DNA from: Mycobacterium sp. GA-1285
GTDB taxonomy: Bacteria; Actinomycetota; Actinomycetes; Mycobacteriales; Mycobacteriaceae
Assembly: GCF_001499905.1 (NCBI RefSeq)
Contig: NZ_LQIS01000055.1
Coordinates: forward strand, 62,001 to 126,000
Length of the DNA: 64,000 nt
Direction of reading: 5' to 3'
Part shown: positions 1-8,653 of the stretch, one piece after another
Position numbering within the stretch: position 1 is the stretch's first letter
How the letters are laid out: every line of letters begins with the position of its first letter
Position numbers and translations under genes: made by a program
Notes under the pieces: model-generated
Databases searched by the model: none
Told to the model about the DNA's origin: nothing
What the model saw: only the letters and a program-made list of their open reading frames with translations

Positions 1-802
1 CCGCGCCCGCGCGGTAGCGGGCGATCGGGCTCAGGCCCAGCGCCACCGCGTTGTCGGCGGCCATCACCAACAGCGCCGCGGCACCATCGGAGATTTGCGA
101 CGAGTTCCCGGCGTGGATGACCCCGTCGTCTTTGAACGCCGGTTTGAGTCCCGCGAGCTTCTCGACCGTGCTCCCCCGGCGCACCCCTTCGTCGGCCACC
201 ACGGGATCACCGTCGGTGAACACCGGCATGAGCTGCGACTCGAACGCGCCGTTGTCCTGCGCGGCGGCAGCGAGCTCATGTGACCGTACGGAGTACTCGT
301 CGAGCCGGGTGCGGGAGAAGCCCCACTTCTGGGCGATCAACTCCGCCGAGATGCCCTGATTGAACGAGAAATCACCGTAGCGTTCGAGGACCTTGGGCCC
401 GTAAGGCATTCCGGTGGCCCTCGCCGAGCCGAGCGGCACCCGGCTCATCACCTCCACCCCTCCGGCGACGACGACGTCCTGCTGGCCGGACATCACCGCG
501 TGCACAGCGAAATCCAGCGCCTGCTGGCTCGACCCGCAGGCGCGGTTGACGGTGGTGCCCGGAATGGTCTCGGGCCAGCCGGCGGCGAGCACCGCGTAGC
601 GGCCGATGTTGCTCGACTGGTCGCCGACCTGCGACACGCAACCCCACACGACGTCGTCGACGATCTCGGGATCGATGCCCGCACGCTCCATGAGGGCGTT
701 GAGCACGATCGCCGACAGGTCGGCGGCATGCATGTCCGACAGTCCACCGTTACGCTTGCCGACCGGCGTGCGCACCGCCTCCACGATCACGGTTTCACGC
801 AT
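1..802 (-). CDS. Thiolase (acetyl-CoA acyltransferase), 3' part outside window
   Basis: Thiolase-superfamily enzyme that would cleave a 3-ketoacyl-CoA with free CoA, the last step of a beta-oxidation round. The visible 267 residues begin MRETVIVEAVRTPVGKRNG and include the nucleophilic cysteine at residue 89 in the NRACGSSQQA motif, plus the HAGNSSQISDGAAALL stretch typical of the family. The C-terminal half with the second active-site cysteine and the NEAFA/GHP motifs lies left of the window. The ATG at 802 overlaps the end of the upstream enoyl-CoA hydratase by 8 nt, so this is the last visible gene of a minus-strand operon starting at 6194. The exact substrate is unknown. Confidence 0.93.
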   Translation of the reverse strand, partial: MRETVIVEAVRTPVGKRNGGLSDMHAADLSAIVLNALMERAGIDPEIVDDVVWGCVSQVGDQSSNIGRYAVLAAGWPETIPGTTVNRACGSSQQALDFAVHAVMSGQQDVVVAGGVEVMSRVPLGSARATGMPYGPKVLERYGDFSFNQGISAELIAQKWGFSRTRLDEYSVRSHELAAAAQDNGAFESQLMPVFTDGDPVVADEGVRRGSTVEKLAGLKPAFKDDGVIHAGNSSQISDGAAALLVMAADNAVALGLSPIARYRAGA

Positions 803-1601
803 TGTCCTTCTCCGATCCGGGCCGTAGCGCCCATCGCCCAGTAAATACGGCGGCGCGTTTCTCCGCGAACGCCGCATAGGCCTCCGTCGAATCAGCGGTG
901 GCGAAATTCGCCGGCTGTGCGCGGGCCTCGTTGGCCAACGCCTCACACAGCGTCGCGCTGGCCCCGTCGTTGAGCAGCGCCTTGCTCTGCGCCAAGGCGA
1001 CCGGTGGGCCCGCCGCGAGCCGGGCCGCCAGATCCGCGACGAAGCCGTCGATCTCGTCGGCGGGTATCAGCCAGGTGACCAACCCGAGCGTGCGGGCTTC
1101 CTCGGCGTCGATCATGTCGGCCAGCAGCACCAGTCGCTTCGCTTGTTGCAGGCCGACCAGCTTGGGCAGCAGCCACGAACCGCCGAGGTCGACCGACAGG
1201 CCGCGCTTCGAAAAGATCTGGCAGAACCGGGCTTCCGGCGTCGCCACCACGAAGTCACAACCGAGCGCCAGGTTCCAGCCGGCCCCGACCGCGATCCCGG
1301 TCACCTTGGCAATGGTGGGTACGGACAGTTCGTGCAGCGCGAGCGCGACGTCGGTGAGCCGCCGTAACTTGTGTCGCGGGTGGATGTCCTCGGGTGTGCC
1401 GATGTCGGCGCCCGAGCAGAACGCCCCACCCGCGCCGGTGATCACCAATGCGCGAAGTTCGGTGTCGCGGGCGGCCGCCCGCAGGGCATCGGCCAGGTCC
1501 CCCCACAACTGCGCGTTGATGGCGTTCTTGCGGTCCGGCCGGTTCAGCGTCAGGGTCCGCACCCCGTCGCTGTCGGAACTCAGCAGCACGTCATCGCTCA
1601 C
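795..1601 (-). CDS. Enoyl-CoA hydratase/isomerase family protein
   Basis: Crotonase-fold protein of 268 residues, a normal family length. The oxyanion-hole segments are visible (ITGAGGAFCSGADIG around residues 54-68 and the GIAVGAGWNLALGCD region near 107). The usual first hydratase glutamate (G-G-x-E-L) is replaced by Asn (GWNLAL), while an Asp sits in the GLSVDLGGSWLLP segment. That pattern is seen in PaaG-like isomerases, so isomerisation or ring-type chemistry is as likely as simple hydration. It starts at GTG 1601, overlapping the CoA-transferase stop by 4 nt (GTGA), and overlaps the thiolase start by 8 nt, implying translational coupling. Confidence 0.92.
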   Translation of the reverse strand: MSDDVLLSSDSDGVRTLTLNRPDRKNAINAQLWGDLADALRAAARDTELRALVITGAGGAFCSGADIGTPEDIHPRHKLRRLTDVALALHELSVPTIAKVTGIAVGAGWNLALGCDFVVATPEARFCQIFSKRGLSVDLGGSWLLPKLVGLQQAKRLVLLADMIDAEEARTLGLVTWLIPADEIDGFVADLAARLAAGPPVALAQSKALLNDGASATLCEALANEARAQPANFATADSTEAYAAFAEKRAAVFTGRWALRPGSEKDNA

Positions 1602-2818
1602 TGGTACGCGGGCCCGATCACTCCGTCGGCGCGCAACCGCGCAACATCCCCTGCGGTGAGCCCCAATTCACCCAGGACGGCGTCGGTGTGCTCGCCCAAA
1701 CCGGGCACCGCGCCCATAGGCTGTTCGAAATCGCTGATCACCGGCGGTGGGCGCAGCGCGCGGATGTCACCCTTGGGGGTGGCAACCGTGCGCCACCGGT
1801 CCCGAGCGGTGAGGTGGGGATGCGCGACGACCTCGCTGGGCAGGTTGTACCGCGAGTTGCCGATTCCGGCGTCGTCGGCGATCTTCTGGATCTCGGCGAG
1901 ATCGTGCTGCGCACACCAGGATCCGATCGCCTCCTCGAGGATCTCGCGGTGGGCGCACCGGTCGGGGTTGGTGGCGAACCGGGGGTCGACGGCGAGGTCG
2001 GGGCGGTCGATGATTTCGCGGGCCACCCGCTGCCACTCCCGGTCGTTGGTGGTGCCGAGCACCACCGTCTGACCGTCCCGCGTCGGGAACGCGCCGTAGG
2101 GTGCGACGGCGGGTGAGCCGACGCCGAGCGGTTCCTGGTCGATGCCCGAATGCTGGGTGTAGGTCAACTGATAACCCATCACGTCGGTCATCACGTCGAA
2201 CAGGCTCAGCGCAACCGACTGGCTCGCGGCCTCGGCATTGCCCCTGCCTCGTCCGACCAGGAGCGCCAGGATGGAGATCGCCGCATACAGGCCGGTCGAG
2301 AAGTCGGCCATCGCGGGGCCCGGTTTGGCCGGCATGCCCGGGTAGCCGGTGACCGCGCACGATCCCGACTCCGCCTGCACTAGAAGGTCATAGGCACGCT
2401 TGTGGGAGATCGGGCCGCCTGGCCCGTAACCGTCGATCTCGACCGGGATCACGTCGGGGTGCCGGGTGGCCAGGTCGGCCGGGGCGAGACCCATCCGCGC
2501 GGTCGCACCCGGCGCGAGGTTGGACACGAACGCGTCCGCGCGATCGAGCAGGCGGTGCAGAAGGTCGATACCCTCGGGCGCCTTGGTGTTCAGCGTCACC
2601 GATTCCTTGCCGCGGTTGGCCCAGACGAAGTGCGCGGCCAGCCCACCGGGCCCGTTGACCACGTCGTCGTAGTGGCGGGCGAAGTCGCCGCCGTCGGGGT
2701 TTTCCACCTTGATCACGCGGGCGCCGAAGTCGGCGAGCACCCGGGTGCACATCGGCGCTGCCACGGCCTGTTCCATCGCGACGACCGTGACGCCGCTCAG
2801 CGGCGCTGGGGCGCTCAC
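1598..2818 (-). CDS. CaiB/BaiF family CoA-transferase (family III)
   Basis: Family III CoA-transferase, expected to move CoA between acyl-CoA and a free acid. The 406-residue product (usual length about 400) begins VSAPAPLSGVTVVAMEQ. It has the N-terminal nucleotide-binding-like segment (ADFGARVIKVENP) and the probable catalytic aspartate in PAMADFSTGLYAA. The start chosen is GTG 2818, which overlaps the upstream SDR stop as GTGA. An open frame continues upstream to 2923, but that part would lie inside the SDR gene and has no family similarity. It probably activates a pathway acid within the operon. Confidence 0.92.
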   Translation of the reverse strand: MSAPAPLSGVTVVAMEQAVAAPMCTRVLADFGARVIKVENPDGGDFARHYDDVVNGPGGLAAHFVWANRGKESVTLNTKAPEGIDLLHRLLDRADAFVSNLAPGATARMGLAPADLATRHPDVIPVEIDGYGPGGPISHKRAYDLLVQAESGSCAVTGYPGMPAKPGPAMADFSTGLYAAISILALLVGRGRGNAEAASQSVALSLFDVMTDVMGYQLTYTQHSGIDQEPLGVGSPAVAPYGAFPTRDGQTVVLGTTNDREWQRVAREIIDRPDLAVDPRFATNPDRCAHREILEEAIGSWCAQHDLAEIQKIADDAGIGNSRYNLPSEVVAHPHLTARDRWRTVATPKGDIRALRPPPVISDFEQPMGAVPGLGEHTDAVLGELGLTAGDVARLRADGVIGPAYQ

Positions 2819-3573
2819 ATGACCATGCCGCCGTCGACCGGCAGCACCTGTCCGGTGATGTAGGACGCGGCATCGGACGCCATGAACACGAACGCGCCTG
2901 CGACCTCCTCCGGGTCCGCCCACCGCTTCATCGGGATCCGGTTCATCATGTTCGCCGAGAATTTCTCATTGGTGCGGATGGTCTCGGTCATCGGCGTGGC
3001 GGCCAGCGGGGCCAGCGCATTGACCATGATCTTCTTCGTGGCGAGTTCGCGGGCAAGGGATTTGGTGAATCCGATGATCCCCGCTTTCGCCGCCGAGTAG
3101 TTGACCTGACCGAGCGTGCCCGTCAGACCGGCCGCCGAGGTGACGTTCACGATGCGGCCCGTGCCATCGGTCGGGATGTGGGGCAGCGCGGCCTGGGTGA
3201 CGTTGAATGCGCCCATCACATGGATGTCGAACAACAGCCGGAACGACTCCTGCGTCGTCTTCTCGAACATCGCGGGCTTGGTGACGCCCGCATTGTTGAC
3301 CACGATGTGCAGGGCGCCGTCGGTCAGTGCGGCCGCCTGTGCGGCCGCCGCGTCGGCCGAGTCACGATCGGAGACATCCAGAGCGGCGGAATCCGCACGA
3401 CCGCCGCTTGCCGAAATCCGTTCTGCGACTGCGGCGGCGGCGTCCTTGTCCAGGTCGGTGACGAGCACGGCGGCGCCCGCGTCGGCGAGAGCCTGCGCGA
3501 CCGCCGAGCCGATACCGCCCGCGGCGCCGGTCACCAGCGCAGAACGGCCGGACAGGTCGAAATAGTTCACCAT
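2815..3573 (-). CDS. SDR family NAD(P)-dependent oxidoreductase
   Basis: Short-chain dehydrogenase of 252 residues. The cofactor motif is TGAAGGIG, followed by the NNAG motif, a catalytic serine in NVTSAAG and the YSAAK motif. The end, TGQVLPVDGGMVM, is typical of classical FabG-like SDRs. ATG 3573 was chosen because GGAGGAG lies about 11 nt upstream; an upstream in-frame extension to 3627 would overlap the preceding gene without added homology. Its position between an acyl-CoA dehydrogenase and a CoA-transferase suggests oxidation of a hydroxyacyl intermediate or ring alcohol. Confidence 0.93.
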   Translation of the reverse strand: MVNYFDLSGRSALVTGAAGGIGSAVAQALADAGAAVLVTDLDKDAAAAVAERISASGGRADSAALDVSDRDSADAAAAQAAALTDGALHIVVNNAGVTKPAMFEKTTQESFRLLFDIHVMGAFNVTQAALPHIPTDGTGRIVNVTSAAGLTGTLGQVNYSAAKAGIIGFTKSLARELATKKIMVNALAPLAATPMTETIRTNEKFSANMMNRIPMKRWADPEEVAGAFVFMASDAASYITGQVLPVDGGMVM

Positions 3574-3592
3574 CGGTGGTCGTGCTCCTCCG

Positions 3593-4771
3593 TCAGTAGC
3601 TACGCGGCAGTCCGAGGACATGCTCACCGAGGAAGTTGAGGATCATCTCCTGGCTCACGGGCGCGATCTTCATCAGCCGCGACTCGCGGAAGTAGCGGGA
3701 GACGTGATACTCCTCGGAATACCCCATGCCGCCGTGCAACTGCAGGGCCCGGTCGGCGGCCCCGAAACCGGCGTCGGCACACAGGTACTTGGCCGTATTG
3801 GCCTCGCGCCCACACGGTTTGCCGTTGTCGTAGAGCCATGTGGCCTTGCGCAACACCAGCTCGGCCGCGTCGAGCCGGGCCAGGGAGTCGGCCAGCGGGA
3901 ACTGCAATCCCTGGTTCATGCCGATCGGCCGGTTGAACACGTGGCGCTCGTTGCCGTACTTGACGGCCTTCTCCAACGCCACCCGGCCGATGCCCAGCGC
4001 CTCGGCCGCGATCAGCATCCGCTCGGGGTTGAGGCCGTCCAGGATGTACTTGAAACCCTTACCCTCCTCACCGACTCGGTGCTCGACGGGAACCATCAGG
4101 TCGTCGATGAACACCTCGTTGGAGCTGACCGCGTTGCGTCCCATCTTCTTGATGGGCCGGATGTCGACGTGCTCGGGGTCGAGGTCGGTGAGAAACAGCG
4201 TCATCCCGTCGGTCTTCTTGGTGACGGCTTCAAAAGGCTCAGTCCTGGTCAGCAGCAGGATCTTCTCCGACTCCAACGCTTTGGAGATCCACACCTTGCG
4301 GCCGTTGACCCGGTACTTGTCCCCTTCGCGCTTGGCGAAGGTGGTGATACGCGAGGTGTCCAGTCCCGCACCTGGTTCGGTGACGCCGAAGCACACATGA
4401 AGGTCACCGTTGACGATCCGCGGCAGCGTCGCGGCCTTGAGCTCGTCGGAGCCGTGCTTGACGACGGGTTGCATCCCGAAGATCGACAGGTGAATGGCAC
4501 TGGCGCCGTTCATCGCGGCCCCGGAGCGCGACACCTCCTCCAGCAACAGCGTCGCCTCGGTGATGCCCAGACCGTGCCCCCCGTACTCCTCCGGGATGGT
4601 CATGCCGAGCCAGCCGCCCTTGGCGATCGCGTCGTAGAACTCCTGCGGAAACTCGTGCGCGAGGTCCTTTTCCATCCAGTAGTGGTCGTCGAACTTGCTC
4701 GCCAACTCACGAACGGACTTGCGGATCAGCTCCTGGTCCTCGGTCAGCTCGAAACTCATCCCGCCAGGCAC
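3593..4771 (-). CDS. Acyl-CoA dehydrogenase
   Basis: FAD-dependent acyl-CoA dehydrogenase of 392 residues, the full family length. Visible landmarks are GVTEPGAGLDTSRI (FAD/substrate loop), KVWISKA, the NPERMLIAAEALG helix, and the C-terminal HGGMGYSEEYHVSRYFRESR segment holding the likely catalytic glutamate. The start GTG 4771 follows AGGAG with about 7 nt spacing; an ATG at 4759 is a weaker alternative. It is followed by the SDR 20 nt downstream and preceded by a 127-nt gap with a possible hairpin after the amidohydrolase gene. The substrate chain or ring is not identifiable. Confidence 0.93.
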   Translation of the reverse strand: MPGGMSFELTEDQELIRKSVRELASKFDDHYWMEKDLAHEFPQEFYDAIAKGGWLGMTIPEEYGGHGLGITEATLLLEEVSRSGAAMNGASAIHLSIFGMQPVVKHGSDELKAATLPRIVNGDLHVCFGVTEPGAGLDTSRITTFAKREGDKYRVNGRKVWISKALESEKILLLTRTEPFEAVTKKTDGMTLFLTDLDPEHVDIRPIKKMGRNAVSSNEVFIDDLMVPVEHRVGEEGKGFKYILDGLNPERMLIAAEALGIGRVALEKAVKYGNERHVFNRPIGMNQGLQFPLADSLARLDAAELVLRKATWLYDNGKPCGREANTAKYLCADAGFGAADRALQLHGGMGYSEEYHVSRYFRESRLMKIAPVSQEMILNFLGEHVLGLPRSY

Positions 4772-4805
4772 GGTGGTTCTCCTCTTGTCATGGTCCCGCA
4801 GAGCA

Positions 4806-4844
4806 GTGCGCCGGCGCGTGAACGCAGCTTCCGCACCGGCGCAC
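4806..4844. other. Hairpin between amidohydrolase and acyl-CoA dehydrogenase genes
   Basis: A 9-bp perfect inverted repeat, GTGCGCCGG (4806-4814) and CCGGCGCAC (4836-4844), separated by 21 nt. It sits in the 127-nt gap between two co-directional minus-strand genes. It could be an attenuator or an mRNA-processing structure that lowers expression of downstream genes. There is no U-tract on either strand, so it is not a convincing intrinsic terminator. GC-rich DNA forms such pairs by chance. Confidence 0.25.
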
Positions 4845-4898
4845 TCGAAGACGCTACTCCCGACCCGGTGGCCGGGACTCCGGATACTTGCAGACCTC

Positions 4899-6194
4899 TC
4901 AGTCCTTGTTGCCGGTCAACTCCTTGGCTCTCGCCGCGAAGTCCGCGAACGACGCGCCCGTCTTCTCCTTCTTCGACAGGGCTTGGATGGAGACGTCGTG
5001 GCCTTCGGCGGCTTTGCGCAGCGCGCCGACGGTGGCCTGTTCGCGGCTGATGTGGGTGAACGGATCCCAGTGATACCAGCGCATCGCGTTCTCGTGGGTC
5101 ATCTTGTTGACCTCGTCGTCGGGCACGTTGTTGGCCTTGAGCACCTCGTCGAGTTGCTCGGGTGCGCCGGGCCACATCGAGTCGCTGTGCGGGTAGTCGG
5201 CCTCCCAACAAATGTTGTCGATCCCGATCGCGTTGCGGGTGGCCACCCCGACCGGATCGGCGATGAAGCAGGTCAAGAAGTGCTCGCGGAACACCTCGCT
5301 GGGCAACTTGCCGCCGAAGTCTTGGCCTGTCCACGTCGAGTGCATCTCATAGGTGCGGTCCACCCGCTCCAGGAAGTAGGGAATCCAGCCCGTACCGCCT
5401 TCGGACAGTGCAATCTTGAGCGTCGGGTACTCCTTGATCGGCCGCGACCACAACAGATCCGCCGCCGCTTGCACGATGTTCATCGGTTGCAGGGTGATCA
5501 TCACGTCCATCGGCGCATCCGGGGCGGTGATCGCCAACCGGCCCGAGGAGCCGATGTGCACGTTGAGCACGGTCTCGGTGTCGACGAGCGCATCCCACAT
5601 CGGCTTCCAGTGGTCGAAATCGTGGAAGCTCGGATACCCCATGGCCGCCGGGTTCTCGGTGAACGTCAGCGAATGCACCCCGCGCTCGGCGTTGCGCCGG
5701 ATTTCCTTGGCGCACTCCACCGGATCCCAGATCACCGGCAGCGTCATCGGGATGAACCGGGCCGGATAGGCCCCGCACCACTCCTCGACGTGCCAATCGT
5801 TGTAGGCCTTCACCAGGGCCAAGGAGAACTCCTGATCCTCGGTGGCGAACAACCGGCCCGCGAAGCCGGGAAATGACGGGAAGCACATCGAGCCCAGGAT
5901 GCCGCCGGCGTTCATGTCCTTGACCCGCTCGTCGACCTGCCAGCACCCGGGCCGGATCTCGTCGAGACCCTGGGGCTCCAGCCCGTACTCCTCCTTCGGC
6001 CGACCGGCCACCGCGTTGAGCGCCACGTTCGGGATCACCGTGTCGCGGAACTGCCAGGTGTCCGACCCGTCCGGGTTGTGCACCAACCGCGGCGCCTCGT
6101 CGATGTACTTCTTCGGCAGATGGTTCTTGAACATATCGGGCGGTTCGACGATGTGATCATCAACGCTGATCAAGATCATGTCGTCCTTGTTCAT
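4899..6194 (-). CDS. Amidohydrolase family protein (amidohydrolase-2 type)
   Basis: Metal-dependent TIM-barrel hydrolase/decarboxylase of 431 residues. The N-terminal metal-binding element reads SVDDHIVEPPDMF (DxH-like form), the internal metal histidine lies in VHIGSSG, and the C-terminal aspartate lies in EADYPHSDS, as in the ACMSD/resorcylate-decarboxylase branch. It is a paralogue of the protein at 33089-34258. It is the first gene of the minus-strand operon leading to the thiolase, and its promoter gap (6195-6454) is shared with the divergent Rieske operon. In related catabolic clusters such proteins hydrolyse or decarboxylate ring-cleavage products; the substrate here is unknown. Confidence 0.9.
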   Translation of the reverse strand: MNKDDMILISVDDHIVEPPDMFKNHLPKKYIDEAPRLVHNPDGSDTWQFRDTVIPNVALNAVAGRPKEEYGLEPQGLDEIRPGCWQVDERVKDMNAGGILGSMCFPSFPGFAGRLFATEDQEFSLALVKAYNDWHVEEWCGAYPARFIPMTLPVIWDPVECAKEIRRNAERGVHSLTFTENPAAMGYPSFHDFDHWKPMWDALVDTETVLNVHIGSSGRLAITAPDAPMDVMITLQPMNIVQAAADLLWSRPIKEYPTLKIALSEGGTGWIPYFLERVDRTYEMHSTWTGQDFGGKLPSEVFREHFLTCFIADPVGVATRNAIGIDNICWEADYPHSDSMWPGAPEQLDEVLKANNVPDDEVNKMTHENAMRWYHWDPFTHISREQATVGALRKAAEGHDVSIQALSKKEKTGASFADFAARAKELTGNKD

Positions 6195-6454
6195 GCCCGT
6201 TCCTTTCGTTGCGTCCCCCGAGGCTGGCTATCAGGACTGTGCTCGATGTGAGGAAACTATCTTCTCACCCTACGAGAATCAATGTCCGAAAACCACCCTA
6301 GGGCCTCCTGTCAGGGCAGTTAGGTTCCGCGAGGCACCCTCGTGACCACCGTCGATGACCTCCAGCGTTGACCATCGGCGAGAAAGGTGGAAATCTATTG
6401 GCGAAATATGAGAACCTGATTCTCATCACCGAGAGCACACAGGAAGGAAGCACC
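6195..6454. promoter_or_regulatory. Divergent promoter region with TetR-type dyads
   Basis: Non-coding gap of up to 260 nt between the divergent amidohydrolase (minus) and AhpD-like/Rieske (plus) operons. It holds one strong copy of the window-wide dyad at 6410-6424. A looser dyad lies nearer the minus-strand gene (GTGAG at 6248-6252 facing CTCAC at 6264-6268), and there is a lone half-site GAGAAT at 6274-6279. No clear sigma-70 hexamers stand out. The arrangement suits co-regulation of both operons by one repressor. Confidence 0.55.
6410..6424. promoter_or_regulatory. Putative operator copy 1 (GAGAAY-N3-RTTCTC)
   Basis: GAGAAC-CTG-ATTCTC, flanked by T and A to give TGAGAACCTGATTCTCA. It matches the 6+3+6 dyad found at seven other promoter gaps in this window. 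It lies 30 nt before the SD sequence AGGAAGGAAG of the gene starting at 6455. Confidence 0.7.
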
Positions 6455-6994
6455 TTGCGCGTGCCGCCGCTGCCCGCAGCAGAGTGGGACGAAGCCGTCG
6501 AGCAGGCCCTGTCGAGCATGTCTCCCGAACGGCGCAATCCCGAGTTGGCGGGCAACCTGCTGGCGACGATGGTCCGCCATCCGAAGCTGACCCGCGCCTT
6601 CCTGCGGTTCAACTTCCATCTGCTCTACGGGTCGACGCTGCCGCCGCGGTTGCGGGAGTTGGCGGTGCTGCGCGTCGCGCATCTGACCAAGTGTGAGTAC
6701 GAGTGGCGCCACCACGTCGAGATGGGCCGCGACGAAGGCCTTACGGACGACGTCATCGACGCCCTCCAGCGCGGCGAGGCTTCAGATGAACTCGACCGGG
6801 CCGTACTGCGTGCGGTCGACGAACTCCAAGCCCACGCCACCATTTCCGACGCAACGTGGGCCGCATTGTCCGAACACCTCGAGGAACGTCAGCTGATGGA
6901 CCTCGTCTTCACCATCGGCTGCTATGGCGCACTGGCCATGGCCATCAACACTTTCGGCGTAGAACCGGACTCCGAAAATCTCGCAGAGAGGTAA
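6455..6994 (+). CDS. Carboxymuconolactone decarboxylase/AhpD-like protein
   Basis: AhpD-fold protein of about 179 residues with the core stretch LRELAVLRVAHLTKCEYEW, then HHVEMGRDEGLTDDVI. Only one cysteine is present where peroxidase AhpD has CxxC, so thiol-peroxidase activity is unlikely; a decarboxylase, lactone-related or structural role is more plausible. TTG 6455 was chosen because AGGAAGGAAG precedes it directly and the operator at 6410-6424 would then lie in the 5' leader. Earlier in-frame TTG codons at 6368 and 6398 would put the operator inside the gene. It leads the Rieske oxygenase operon, which begins 6 nt downstream. Confidence 0.82.
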   Translation: MRVPPLPAAEWDEAVEQALSSMSPERRNPELAGNLLATMVRHPKLTRAFLRFNFHLLYGSTLPPRLRELAVLRVAHLTKCEYEWRHHVEMGRDEGLTDDVIDALQRGEASDELDRAVLRAVDELQAHATISDATWAALSEHLEERQLMDLVFTIGCYGALAMAINTFGVEPDSENLAER

Positions 6995-7000
6995 GACACC

Positions 7001-8329
7001 GTGGCATTTTTCCCGAAACCAGAAGAGGGCAGCTGGACGGAGCACTGGCCCGAACTCGGCACCGCGCCGGTCGATTACACCGACTCGATCGACCCGGAGC
7101 AGTGGAAGCTCGAGCAGCAGGCGATCTTCCGCAAGTGCTGGCTCAATGTGGGACGTGTGGAGCGGCTTCCCAAGAAGGGCAGCTACTTCACGCGCGAGAT
7201 GCCGTCGGCCGGTGCGGGCACCTCGGTGATCATCGTCAAGGACGGCGACAACGAGGTGCGCGCGTTCCACAACATGTGCCGCCATCGCGGAAACAAGCTG
7301 GTGTGGAACGACTACCCCGGCGAAGAGGTCTCGGGCACGTGCCGGCAGTTCACGTGCAAGTACCACGCCTGGCGCTACAACCTCAAGGGTGATCTGACCT
7401 TCATCCAGCAGGAGGGTGAGTTCTTCGACGTCGACAAGGCCGACTACGGCCTGGTGCCGGTTCGGTGCGAAGTGTGGGAAGGCTTCATCTTCATCAACTT
7501 CGACAACGACGCCGAGCCGCTGGTCGACTACCTCGGCGACTTCGCGAAGGGCCTGGAGGGTTATCCGTTCCACGAGATGACCGAGACGTATTCGTATCGC
7601 GCCGAGGTGAACTCGAACTGGAAGCTGTTCATCGACGCGTTCGTCGAGTTCTACCACGCGCCGATCCTGCACATGAAGCAGGCGGTCAAGGAGGAGGCCG
7701 AGAAGCTGGCGAGCTACGGCTTCGAGGCCCTGGCCTACGACATCAAGGGCAGGCATTCCATGGTGTCCTCGTGGGGTGGCATGAGCCCGCCGAAAGACAT
7801 CAACATGGTCAAGCCCATCGAGCGCATCCTGCACAGCGGGCTGTTCGGACCGTGGGACCGGCCCAAGATCAAGGGCATCCTGCCCGACGAGCTGCCGCCG
7901 GCTGTCAACCCGTCGCGGCATCACGCCTGGGGTCAGGACTCCTTTGAGTTCTTCCCCAACTTCACGCTGCTGCTGTGGGCGCCCGGCTGGTACCTGACGT
8001 ACCACTACTGGCCCACCGACGTGGACAAGCACATCTTCGAATGCACCCTGTACTTCGTGCCCGCCACGAACACCCGCGAGCGGCTTGCTCACGAGCTCGC
8101 GGCCGTGACGTTCAAGGAGTACGCGTTCCAGGACGCGAACACTCTCGAGGCCACCCAGACGATGATCAATACCCGCGTCGTGAAGGACTTCCCGCTGTGT
8201 GACCAAGAGGTCCTGCTGCGCCACTTGCACAAGACCGCGTGGGACCACGTGAACGCGTACAAGAAGGAGAAGGGCCTCACCAACGGCCAGACCACCGCAA
8301 CGAGCGAGAAGGACGCGATCAATGCCTAA
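7001..8329 (+). CDS. Rieske non-heme iron oxygenase, alpha subunit
   Basis: Ring-hydroxylating or demethylating oxygenase component of 442 residues. The Rieske [2Fe-2S] ligands are C93-x-H95 (NMCRHRG) and C119-x2-H122 (CKYHAWRY), with a longer spacing than the usual 15-17 residues. The mononuclear iron site is in DAFVEFYHAPILH, with D212, H219 and H224. Start GTG 7001 follows GAGAGG. No beta subunit, ferredoxin or reductase is adjacent. The small protein at 8322 overlaps its end and may be a partner, and the plant-type ferredoxin at 60157 is a possible electron donor. It probably hydroxylates a cyclic substrate early in the pathway. Confidence 0.93.
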   Translation: MAFFPKPEEGSWTEHWPELGTAPVDYTDSIDPEQWKLEQQAIFRKCWLNVGRVERLPKKGSYFTREMPSAGAGTSVIIVKDGDNEVRAFHNMCRHRGNKLVWNDYPGEEVSGTCRQFTCKYHAWRYNLKGDLTFIQQEGEFFDVDKADYGLVPVRCEVWEGFIFINFDNDAEPLVDYLGDFAKGLEGYPFHEMTETYSYRAEVNSNWKLFIDAFVEFYHAPILHMKQAVKEEAEKLASYGFEALAYDIKGRHSMVSSWGGMSPPKDINMVKPIERILHSGLFGPWDRPKIKGILPDELPPAVNPSRHHAWGQDSFEFFPNFTLLLWAPGWYLTYHYWPTDVDKHIFECTLYFVPATNTRERLAHELAAVTFKEYAFQDANTLEATQTMINTRVVKDFPLCDQEVLLRHLHKTAWDHVNAYKKEKGLTNGQTTATSEKDAINA

Positions 8330-8651
8330 GTTGCCCGAAGAATTCGCCGACCTGGAGCGGTTCACCGACTGGTGCCTGCCCACCGAGGAGGAGCGCTACC
8401 AGAAGCGGCTGTCTTCGACGATGGAAGAGATGCAGGAGTTCTACGATGCCGGCATGGCGCGCCTCGAGGCCGTCATGGAGTACTGCGATGCGCGCTTTCC
8501 CCTGGACGGAATGCCCGATGACGCAAAGGCTCTCATCCACATGATGCAATCGCTGGTCAACGTGTCGTTCCCGATCGAGGTGTGGAAGCAGCCGCGGGTG
8601 CTCGACAGCGGCGCGACCTATATCACCTGTATCAAGGAGCCGGTGGTCTGA
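8322..8651 (+). CDS. Small conserved protein coupled to the Rieske oxygenase
   Basis: 109-residue acidic protein that begins MPKLPEEFADLERFTDWCLP. It is mostly helical in appearance, with no signal peptide, transmembrane segment or metal motif that I can name. It overlaps the last 8 nt of the Rieske gene, which implies a translated pair and perhaps a physical partnership, for instance as a small oxygenase subunit or assembly factor. I do not recognise a characterised family. Two internal cysteines (WCLP and EYCDAR) and one near the end (ITCIKE) are not in a cluster-binding arrangement. Confidence 0.8.
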   Translation: MPKLPEEFADLERFTDWCLPTEEERYQKRLSSTMEEMQEFYDAGMARLEAVMEYCDARFPLDGMPDDAKALIHMMQSLVNVSFPIEVWKQPRVLDSGATYITCIKEPVV

Positions 8652-8653
8652 CG

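Noticed and set aside
6248..6268. GTGAG...CTCAC dyad as a full operator copy
   Set aside because: The inner bases do not follow GAGAAY-N3-RTTCTC; it may be a weak site but is not counted among the eight.
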